Below the pieces are notes generated by a model. That model saw only the letters and a list, made by a program, of their open reading frames with translations. It searched no databases and was not told the DNA's origin. From Glandiceps talaboti (Eukaryota > Hemichordata > Enteropneusta > Spengelidae): 64,000 nucleotides of DNA. A program made the translations under genes and the position numbers. Location: contig NC_135569.1 in the NCBI RefSeq assembly GCF_964340395.1, positions 15,798,519-15,862,518 on the forward strand, given 5' to 3'. Shown here piece by piece: positions 57,301 to 64,000 of the stretch. Every line of letters starts with the position of its first letter. Position 1 is the stretch's first letter.

Positions 57301-57772
57301 AAGCAGCCTTACATATGTACTACACATGTACATGTGTATATGCCATATTAGTCCTGCTTCCATGACGGTGCACGAGTCTGTATTACTGACTTGACTCTCA
57401 ATTGTCAGAATCGAGTCCCGAATTCCTCCGTATGCAAGCAGGACTAATGCCATATGGTCATTTCTTTTATTGGTTTAGCCGTTAATAGACGCGCATATTT
57501 AGAATATAGGTGCTACTCATGTCTGCCGATATTCATATGAATATCATACTCTGGTATCTCACAAAATGTACAAGAAAGTTGTCGACGAAATTTGTACATA
57601 TTATAACTTTACAAGTTACAGCTATTTACACGCTCTTTACTTCCGGTGTTCACGAGTTTTTGACTGGCGAATCGAGGTCCCACAAAAAGAACTTACCGAA
57701 ACAAACAATCGACGCTAAGTAAAGTACAAAACCATAGATTGCTCTTTCAGGGGTTGGTGAGGGGTTACTCAT
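51268..57772 (-). CDS. PIGP: PIG-P, GPI-GlcNAc transferase subunit P, whole gene span
   Basis: Four coding exons (listed separately) join to 375 bases, 124 residues. PIG-P is a small two-span ER membrane protein of the complex that transfers GlcNAc to phosphatidylinositol, the first step of GPI-anchor synthesis. The N-terminus has the family signature [12 protein letters not shown]. The first span follows ([15 protein letters not shown]), then V-P-E-K-W-L...[13 protein letters not shown]. The second span is [11 protein letters not shown], followed by [11 protein letters not shown] and a tail with D-L-S-I-C-E-V-N-Q. Length fits the short vertebrate isoform (134). Intron phases agree throughout. 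It is head to head with the gene at 58060. Confidence 0.95.
51389..51795. repeat. 47-bp minisatellite, ~8-9 units, in PIGP intron 3
   Basis: The unit is 'aagttacacacaattcatat' followed by 'atgataactttggaccatgt' and 'aatatgc'. It begins 15 bases upstream of the exon 4 acceptor, so the branch point and pyrimidine tract must lie in or next to the repeat. Confidence 0.9.
52093..53986 (-). repeat. 65-bp minisatellite built from the PIGP exon 3 end and its donor, ~28 units
   Basis: Minus-strand unit: ACTCAGCCACTAGACTCTCT then CAATACTATAACAG, followed by intronic GTTTGTACAATTTACACAAC and GTTCCATCGTA. The unit at 53953-53986 is the genuine 3' end of exon 3 ([11 protein letters not shown]). The other ~27 follow in the intron at exactly 65-base steps, and nearly all keep the GT (GTTTGT or GTCTGT). 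Two further degenerate units lie at 52093-52200. A 195-bp higher-order period is seen three times at about 52980-53520. Confidence 0.95.
53953..54071 (-). CDS. PIGP: PIGP coding exon 3
   Basis: Acceptor ATTTGGCAG; codes (K)[13 protein letters not shown] to N-T-I-T plus one base; donor GTTTGT. It holds the second membrane span. Its last 34 bases are the first unit of the 65-bp array. Reading past the donor meets TAA after ten codons. Confidence 0.92.
54508..54823. mobile_element. 316-bp foldback MITE with TTAA ends, copy 2
   Basis: The same family as 39263-39623: arms share 'ggatttttaatttgtaaa', 'ttttatcatgg', 'ttgaaaaatcaatgtgaa' and 'gtaactcaa' in inverted order about a centre near 54668. 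TTAA occurs at both ends (54508-54511 and 54820-54823). Its edge is 12 bases from the exon 2 donor of PIGP. Confidence 0.75.
54836..54908 (-). CDS. PIGP: PIGP coding exon 2
   Basis: Acceptor CTATTTACAG; codes (G)[13 protein letters not shown] to Y-W-P-Q-(K); donor GTAAGT. It completes the first membrane span and the conserved W-P-Q-K motif. Confidence 0.93.
54960..55290. repeat. short repeats around 'agctaaaatgatgtcgactt'
   Basis: The phrase at 54984 recurs inverted at about 55145-55280 in three units ('gaaacaccaagtcgacatca' type, ~55-bp step). This makes an inverted repeat with a tandem right arm in PIGP intron 1. Confidence 0.6.
55467..55596. mobile_element. MITE with TAGTCCTGCTTGCA ends, copy 2
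   Basis: Begins TAGTCCTGCTTGCA and ends with the inverse AGGCAGGACTA. The interior 'gtcagaatctagtccc' matches the sister copy at 57349. Flanking 9-mers share AAACA but are diverged. 130 bases. Confidence 0.55.
55862..56093. repeat. minisatellite of 'ttggccagttacaaac' units
   Basis: About 12 short units of 16-20 bases alternate 'cagttacaaacttggc' and 'cagtagggaaaattggc'. A further fragment at 56598-56645 has the same units, so the array may be split by about 0.5 kb. Confidence 0.8.
56748..57048. repeat. 38-bp minisatellite, ~8 units, in PIGP intron 1
   Basis: The unit is 'ctttacaaagactgtgcaaa' followed by 'cctttgtcttgtcagtac', with AAAACCATG variants in the middle units. Confidence 0.9.
57340..57455. 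mobile_element. 98-bp MITE with perfect 9-bp target duplication
   Basis: ATGCCATAT at 57340-57348 and 57447-57455 flanks an element that begins TAGTCCTGCTTCCAT and ends with the inverse ATGCAAGCAGGACTA (one mismatch in the terminal 15). Internal GAGTC/GACTC pairs give a nested fold. A perfect 9-bp duplication implies recent insertion and points to a Mutator-like class; the class is inferred. Confidence 0.8.
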
Positions 57773-57853
57773 TCTGAGGATATTATGAACACATCGTTTC
57801 TGTAAAGGCAGCCATACGAAGTCCTGTCTTTGTTTGTTGGTAACGCTGTACTC
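57697..57853 (-). CDS. PIGP: PIGP exon with start codon
   Basis: The acceptor after a T8 tract (TTTTACAG) implies an upstream non-coding exon. ATG at 57772-57770 starts [15 protein letters not shown]; 25 codons plus one base; donor GTAAGT at 57696. The coding part is 57697-57772. The frame is open upstream of the ATG to the acceptor, and an out-of-frame upstream ATG (C-G-T-ATG-G-C) lies in the exon. Confidence 0.92.
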
Positions 57854-57859
57854 CTGTAA

Positions 57860-58059
57860 AAAAAACGGTCTTCATAAATTACGTAATGCTTTTCACTTGA
57901 TGAGAAAATTATCCAGGACAGTTACATGAGTCAGAGAAAGACAGGGAGGACGCAACAGGGCTCATAGTCTTGTTCAAAAATTTGCAAACAATCCATTCGT
58001 TTGTCGGTGTACTTCGGTATAACTCGTCAATCATCGCAAACAACTGACCGAGCGTCAAA
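57860..58059. promoter_or_regulatory. bidirectional promoter between PIGP and the gene at 58060
   Basis: About 200 bases separate the PIGP exon (minus) from the ATG of the plus-strand gene. There is no TATA box at a useful distance. The plus start is embedded in AAAATGGCCGAC, similar to YY1-type initiators. A minus-strand donor (CAT|GTAACT near 57928) could end a PIGP 5' exon. Confidence 0.5.
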
Positions 58060-58212
58060 ATGGCCGACTCCGGTAGTAGTCCACAGTGGAGAGCGTCCCT
58101 TGTCCGAAACAACAGTTTGCCTCTACCGGGGGAGAGAAACGAAGAAACTCAAGATGCAATATCTACAGGTTACTGTTTCAACTTACAGGCCGTTGAGGGA
58201 ATTCAAGTACCG
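58060..58212 (+). CDS. first coding exon of an unidentified gene
   Basis: ATG in a good context (CAAAATGG) and 51 whole codons starting M-A-D-S-G-S-S-P-Q-W-R-A-S-L, then a strong donor GTGAGT at 58213. The peptide is polar, with no signal sequence, and I do not recognise the family. Composition is GC-richer than the flanks. The remaining exons are not identified; they may lie beyond the relic at 59-60 kb or outside the window. Head-to-head pairing with PIGP supports a real promoter. Confidence 0.6.
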
Positions 58213-58299
58213 GTGAGTAGTAGTAAATTATGCACTCTCCCTGTTGTTTACATTCTGGAATTTTTGGGCGGTTGTGAAGGGACGCTGTAACCTGCGAGA

Positions 58300-59050
58300 C
58301 GAGTTGATTGCAAAAAACAATTGTGCCTTGCAGTACTATTTCTGTTATTCATGTCTACCTGGCAAGCTTGAGTATACATGTAATCACTGAACGATTTTTA
58401 TACATTCACAGTACGTATAATCACTAAATGTTATTTTTGACACCAGGAACCTGTTGATCAGGTCATCAGCTTTAAACATGTAAATACGAAGTGGTGTTTA
58501 AACTATTTTATCATGTTTCAATATTTGAATTAGGCCATTGAAATATTTAGATAGCCACATATTTAGCTTCTTTGTGGTGTTCATAATTTGTCACTTTTGA
58601 AACCAATATCATGATGTAAAATCAGTTTTTGTCAACACAGTACGTCAATGAAGCATGACCGCTGTATCTGTGATCCAAATATTTCACTTTCATGGGAAGA
58701 GCGCCCTCAACCAATACTCTAAATGTTATCATTTGAAAAATAGTGCATTGTTTTGAAAGGGAATGAAATACTAGTAGTTCAACAGCAAGAAAGTTGATAT
58801 CATTTACATGAAAACTTACACTCTACATGAACCTGACGTTCATTCTATAAACCATATTGTAATTTCAAAATATCTTGTACCAGCACATTGGGTAACCATT
58901 GAAAAAAAAAATTAATGGAGTTTATCAGCTTTGCATTAATTAATAGCTTGCTAATTCAAGAACAAACTCTAGTTATTTGCCCACATTAACAGCTGTAAGT
59001 GTAAACATCCACTGATCCCACTAATGGAGGTGACAGGACTACTTTTCAAG
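58300..59050. other. presumed first intron, no feature seen
   Basis: AT-rich and without a recognised repeat or exon. Confidence 0.4.
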
Positions 59051-59059
59051 GTCACCTTT

Positions 59060-60120
59060 CAGTTTCTGTGTTAAGACATTTCTGACAACCTTAAAGGATG
59101 ACTCTGTCTTTGCCAAAATGAAACAGTCATCAGCATACCATGTCAATGCCATAGTAGAAGACTTAAAGAAACCCGAGAGAGTTGAAAGTGTTGAGAACTT
59201 TATCAGTGGTGCAAAATCTACAAAATATTACAGGCAAACTGCAAGGGTGCACCGGATCAACACGGAAGCCATGACTGTAAAATATTTACAGCTCATTTAC
59301 AGCAGCTACATGAACACATTACACAGGACAAAACATTGGAGGATTTTATGAATGTTTGTTGCCAGCCCCCAACATTGAATCACATCGAGTGCATGTCAGC
59401 TATTCTGATGGAAGTGAATAGACTGATAATCAAAGAAATTTCTGATATTGTCCGAGCTGAGCACGAGACAAACACAAGGGCAGATGATACTGATGAAGTA
59501 GAACATAATGACTCAAGCAAAGCAGAGGTGCGATATGTTGGGGATGGGTAATTGCCAAGACTCAAACAAATATAGAAAATATCTTATAGAAAATGGTATA
59601 TCACTTGAGTATACCGTTAGGCAGAAACTGCAGACACTGTACAGCAAGAAAGTTGTAGTAGAGAGCCTGGTTTGCACATCCCAGTGTGCATGAGAATACC
59701 TTGTATCACAAATCCCTGTCAGTCACAGATTATAAGCAATACAGGCAGGGAGGACTTTTCCACATCTCAGACTCTGCATACTCATTTTTTCCTATCTTTG
59801 GAGAAACAAAGGGTGACACTAATGTCATCAAAGACCTTCGATGAACACAAATCACAACTTGTGATATGGGTGTCTGTTGGATTGTCTTCTTAAAAACAGC
59901 AGCCTTAGAGAGGAGTTCATGACCATACATGTAGTTGAGGCAACAGAGCCTGAGAGGATATGTGCCATGGAGGTGGTTGTATTACCGAAAATGGGAAGAT
60001 CCTAATTCATGAAGTCAAGATATAATACATCGTTATATTAACATGGGAGTTGGACAATTCCTGAGAGACATCAGGTGTGAACTGCACTTAAAGAAGACTG
60101 GGACTAAGGACTACATGGGA
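59060..60120 (+). pseudogene. frameshifted relic of an unknown protein gene
   Basis: Successive plus-strand frames read protein-like: first from 59118 (M-K-Q-S-S-A-Y-H-V-N-A-I-V-E-D-L), then C-M-S-A-I-L-M-E-V-N-R from about 59390. Next come R-Y-V-G-D-G, D-Y-K-Q-Y-R-Q-G-G-L-F-H-I-S near 59730, T-F-D-E-H-K-S-Q-L-V near 59830, and N-M-G-V-G-Q-F-L-R-D near 60040. The frame changes at least four times and has stops, so it is not functional. It resembles a large transposon-borne or multicopy ORF; the family is not identified. Confidence 0.45.
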
Positions 60121-60481
60121 TTATTCTTTTTTTTATGGACCAACTTTTTCTCCATGTATTATTATATCTCAATTCTGCCAAACACCTAGATTTTAATCGT
60201 AAATCCCAAGTGGGCCTTTGGAGAAACAGTTTCAATACCAACTCACTATTTTGAAAGCTGTATAAGATGAGTCATGTTTATTCGTATGTTTCTCATGACC
60301 CAATCAACCCTACATGTACAATGTATATATCGAATGAAGATGAGACATGAGTGAAATGTGCAATCTGACCAAACACTTGCTATAACCAGATCAGAAAAAA
60401 AATACAGTGTGGCTGATGGTGACACCACAAGTGTATATCTAGGTGAAAATGTATCATAACTAAAGCCATAAATGTTGGAGA

Positions 60482-60504
60482 TAAAAAAAAAAAAAAAAAA
60501 AAAA
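60482..60504. repeat. A-homopolymer (~22-23)
   Basis: A long A run about 0.4 kb after the relic. It could be a retroposon tail, but no AATAAA sits at the right distance, so this is not claimed. Confidence 0.7.
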
Positions 60505-60509
60505 CTCTA

Positions 60510-62270
60510 CAAAGTACATATGCTGAAATACATGAATTTTGAAAAATCAAATTGTGTATACTTCTAGTCTATCTAAAGCATCCAGACTGTTTAATGAAAT
60601 TACAATTATGAAATGTAAGCATCACCAACATGTACACATGCACTTATTTATTTGTATTTTTCTGTTTTCTTTTTTCTTTTTTTGAACCAACTGTCCAACC
60701 CATCATAGCATGATGAAAAACATAAAAATACAAACTTGAAAGCGTCATCCTAATCAGAACAACCACATTTCTTTAATTTGACTGTATACCTTAGCTATCA
60801 TTAACAATACTTACAAATATATGTGATGTGTGATTCTGTCCAATGACTCATACATGTACTTGAATACAAAATGTAGGTGAAAAGGTAGAGGGCGCTGTTA
60901 TGTTTGTCAGTGTGAGGTCACTCCTACTGGTCAGTATTGCCCTTGTTTGGAGTTCTACTATTCTGTTGATATGAACAACCTTGAATCATGCCTGGATAAT
61001 TGAATATTTTGGCATTGTACATGTCTAGTACTGTATTTGAAATCCATAATTAAAAGTACAAGAATTTTCTCTTTGTACTACATTTCAATTGTATGTACGT
61101 GTGATACCATTCCTCCAGCCTATTTTGTTTTCAATCTCTCAGCATAATCTCATTTTGTTAGAGTTCTACAAATTGTATGTTACAGCTTTGGTCACCTTTG
61201 ACACCCAGACAACCAACCCTCTAGCCATTTCACATCGGTGCCAATATAGTCACATTACAAATATACTAACAGTAATAAATACAATATATGTAGTATTTAT
61301 GTAGATATCTTTGCAAACTTGCTATCTATCCAACAGACTAGCAATGTACAGCTTATAGATGTATGGACAATAGTATCATTTCTTTCTGTTAAGTGGGGAG
61401 AACACTGTAAGTGTAAGTATAACTTGGTATGTGATATGGTATTGCTACCAGTGTGCCCTCTAAGACAATTTGACGCACCACTGACATACACAATTTCTAG
61501 TGATACACCAAAATTTGGTGTTCCCCCATCTCTTACTACATTGTATGTGGTCACTCACAAGAAATTACAGGGTTTTTTTTTCTCATTTTGACTCACAACA
61601 ACAACAACAACATTTAAGTCTCATTAGAGGGCACACTGATGGCTAGATGTAGTCACAAAGTTCACAGCATGTCTTTAGCTGCCTTGAAGTTAAAGGAATA
61701 TTCCGTTATAACAGACCCCATTACAAAATATAAGTTTCAAGTTTTAGACAGCTGTAGGGTATACAATGTAGGTATAATGTGTATGAAGTAACTGAATATA
61801 AAGATGGATTAATTGTTTAACCACATGTACACATAGTTTCACACTTGAGAAGTATGTGTATTACTAACTTTACAAAACAACAATTAGTAGCAGAAAAAAT
61901 ACAGACACAGTTTATGAATAGAAAACATAAACGAATAAAAAAGTACACGATACATTTAAAATAAGATGTAAAAAAGAGAACATGATAACACAATTTTCAG
62001 TGGTAGGAAATTTACATGTACTATGTAGATGATATCTGCAGTAATTATAAATGCATACAAAAATGGCTTGCATCTTCCGCTAGTTAAAACATATGTGATA
62101 CAGTGTTATCTGGTTGATCAGTAATAATATGTAGATCAATTTCGCACGGCAATCACTCAGAACAAAAACAAATGACTCAAAACGATGGAAATAGAGGTAC
62201 ATGTAAATAATACCACAACAAATTTTAATCAGATTGGGTTTAACTCCTAACATTAGATTATTTCTGATTA
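60510..62270. other. non-genic stretch
   Basis: AT-rich. Open frames near 61.1-61.6 kb lack domains or splice sites. An ACA triplet run lies at 61588-61612. Confidence 0.45.
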
Positions 62271-62275
62271 GGTTT

Positions 62276-62572
62276 AAAAACAATTGTTTGGTTCCAGTTA
62301 CCTGACCCCACCTAGTTTTTCACTGCCGACCCTAAACATTTTTTTACATATTCAAGAAAAAAATAATAAAAACATGAAATTTGTGAAGTCTCGCGAGAAA
62401 TGAATGGATGTGGAAACTGACATCTGATGATCAAGTTAAAAAGACAATATAAAACTGTTCTTACAATCTGTAATGGCTGTACATCTGATGGAAAAGAAAC
62501 CAATAACACAGAGACCATATGGAAAACAACGGAAAACATAACTACCTGAACTAGACATTCACATAGGAACAA
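62276..62572 (-). mobile_element. dispersed repeat, copy 2 (MITE-like)
   Basis: The inverted partner of 6311-6590. Its plus-strand left end is CAATTGTTTGGTTCCAGTTA. The same motif begins copy 1 at the other end, which implies terminal inverted repeats. Confidence 0.5.
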
Positions 62573-62579
62573 ATTCAAA

Positions 62580-63730
62580 AAATAAAATAAAATAAAGAAT
62601 CTGCGTACTTCTAATCCACCTCTTGTACCGTATTAAGCGTAATCGGAACCACACAAATTTTGTAAGGCCTTATTTATGTACATGTACGTACACATATATA
62701 TTATCATGATCTTAATCAAGAATATATTTAGATTTTGTCTACATTCTTACATATATACATTTGTACATTATCCTTTGTAAAAAAAAAATATCGTCATAAA
62801 AATGGAAAAAGCATTCGAGTGAGATAACAAATTTAATGATTTGAAAATTATGAACATTTTGTTTTTGTTTTTTGAAGATATTTCCAAAGAAGTATTTTAG
62901 CTAACCTTTATTTTCCAAAAAGGTAGTGGTCTAGTTTTCGGTAAAACAAATGAATGACAAACTACTTACCAATCTTGTCGAGTATCACTTGTTTTTGCTT
63001 CATTTGCCTCTCTGCTTATTTTGTAGAGCTGATGGCTTTGTCAGGATAAAAATACGGCCTTTACTGTGAGTTCATCAACCAGAATACAAAGTGCTGCTTA
63101 CTCCATACAAGTTATACACAGTCAGGGCCCATTTCATATCATTTACATAGTTGACAGGGGCAGATGATTAGTCTATCTCTATGTATTCAGGTTTTGGGCA
63201 TTTCCGTATATGGTAATGGATATATGTCAAAAAAGGGTGAAAGTAGGATTTTCAAATGAGAGATTTTGCATGGTTACATCTTGTTGGACTGTTGCCACTG
63301 CTAAAGCAAAATCTGGCTTACATGTAGAGTTGCTTGCTGTAAATAAATTATAGAATTTTTTATACTTCTTTATTACAAACTGATAATGAATGAACTTTGA
63401 ACAGTTATTGAGTAGAAACGGCCGGGTTTTGTTATCGTTTTGAAATGACCAATTGTCAGAAATTCAACTGCTGCAGACAGTGTCACTGAAAAGCGACCAC
63501 ACCTATCACATTATCACTAAAAAAAAGAACCTTAGTGTTATTGATGTCAATTGTTTATCCAACCAAACAGTCTCATTTGACTCCTGACCTTTATATATAA
63601 TAGACTGTTTACTTTTTACAAACTAAAACCTAGACTCTCCATATGTTGATGTCATTGCTATATTTTACAGCCAATCAGCTTTACTCGGCCCAGCTGCAAT
63701 TTTAAAAAAGCTCACCTTGAAAAATGTAAT
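62580..63730. other. non-genic stretch
   Basis: AT-rich; nothing recognised apart from short A and T runs. Confidence 0.45.
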
Positions 63731-63734
63731 TATG

Positions 63735-64000
63735 ATTAAACATTAGTGTGTGAAAAACAGTTGTCTGATAAAGCTGTAGAAAAAATTGGTCCAGAACAAA
63801 AGAAGTAATCCTATGTAATCCTCATGGCTCCACTGATAAGATAACACTAATGTGAGAACCTGGTATTGAAACCCTGGCCTTTCACTGATAAGATAACACT
63901 AATGTGAGAACCTGGGATTGAAACCCTGGCCTTTAACTGATTAGATAATACTGATGTGAGAACCTGGTATTGAAACCCTGGCCTTTAACAGTAATATGAC
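63735..64000 (+). mobile_element. dispersed element with internal 52-bp minisatellite, copy 2 (cut by window end)
   Basis: The head 'gtgtgaaaaacagttgtctg' and 'taatcctatgtaatcctcat' are followed by at least three 52-bp units with 'gagaacctgg.attgaaaccc'. Same orientation as 7482-7875. Confidence 0.55.

Noticed and set aside
57909-58112. 67-codon minus-strand frame antisense to the exon at 58060
   Set aside because: It overlaps a better supported plus-strand exon and probably lies in the 5' UTR or promoter of PIGP.
60246-60504. Processed retrocopy ending in the A22 run
   Set aside because: No AATAAA 10-30 bases before the run and no target duplication seen. Kept only as a possibility in the relic entry.

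Overview
The window is animal nuclear DNA. Two conserved metazoan genes are split by GT-AG introns. Other signs are TATA, CCAAT, E-box and YY1-type promoter motifs, a LINE, tRNA-type SINEs, several MITE-like families and many satellites. A somatomedin-B/secretin-like receptor in one exon, together with this repeat content, suggests a marine invertebrate (lophotrochozoan or invertebrate deuterostome). The species cannot be fixed from the sequence.

Layout. 1-2.6 kb: mostly empty, with a SINE tail. 2.6-6.0 kb: a single-exon class-B-like GPCR with a somatomedin B domain. 6.2-8.0 kb: dispersed repeats and an array of seven CRE palindromes ahead of a TATA-like box. 8-20 kb: no recognised gene; microsatellites (about 800 bp of TGAC), a small palindromic element and an old direct duplication. 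20.2-23.9 kb: a satellite of about 160-bp monomers carrying POU octamers. 24.7-25.4 kb: a candidate minus-strand ORF with its own promoter. 26-29.4 kb: a CR1/Jockey-like LINE broken by two frameshifts. 31.2-42.5 kb: a complete AP2M1 gene (clathrin adaptor mu2), nine coding exons giving 431 residues. 44.8-50.7 kb: a 32-bp palindromic minisatellite and other arrays. 51.3-57.9 kb, minus strand: PIGP, four coding exons giving 124 residues. 58.06 kb, plus strand: the first coding exon of an unidentified gene, head to head with PIGP. 59.1-60.1 kb: a frameshifted relic. 60.5-64 kb: dispersed repeats.

The most unusual signal is at splice junctions. PIGP exon 3 ends inside a 65-bp minisatellite of about 28 units, and each unit repeats the last ~34 exonic bases plus the splice donor. 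AP2M1 exon 3 has its donor and the end of the exon present four times in a row. AP2M1 exon 9 has two decayed upstream copies of its acceptor junction. Tandem duplication across exon-intron borders therefore occurred at least three times in two housekeeping genes here. Two 0.3-kb foldback elements with TTAA at both ends also lie within 75 bp of exons of the same genes.

AP2M1 (endocytosis) and PIGP (GPI-anchor synthesis) are unrelated housekeeping genes. Nothing suggests that the genes in this window form one pathway.
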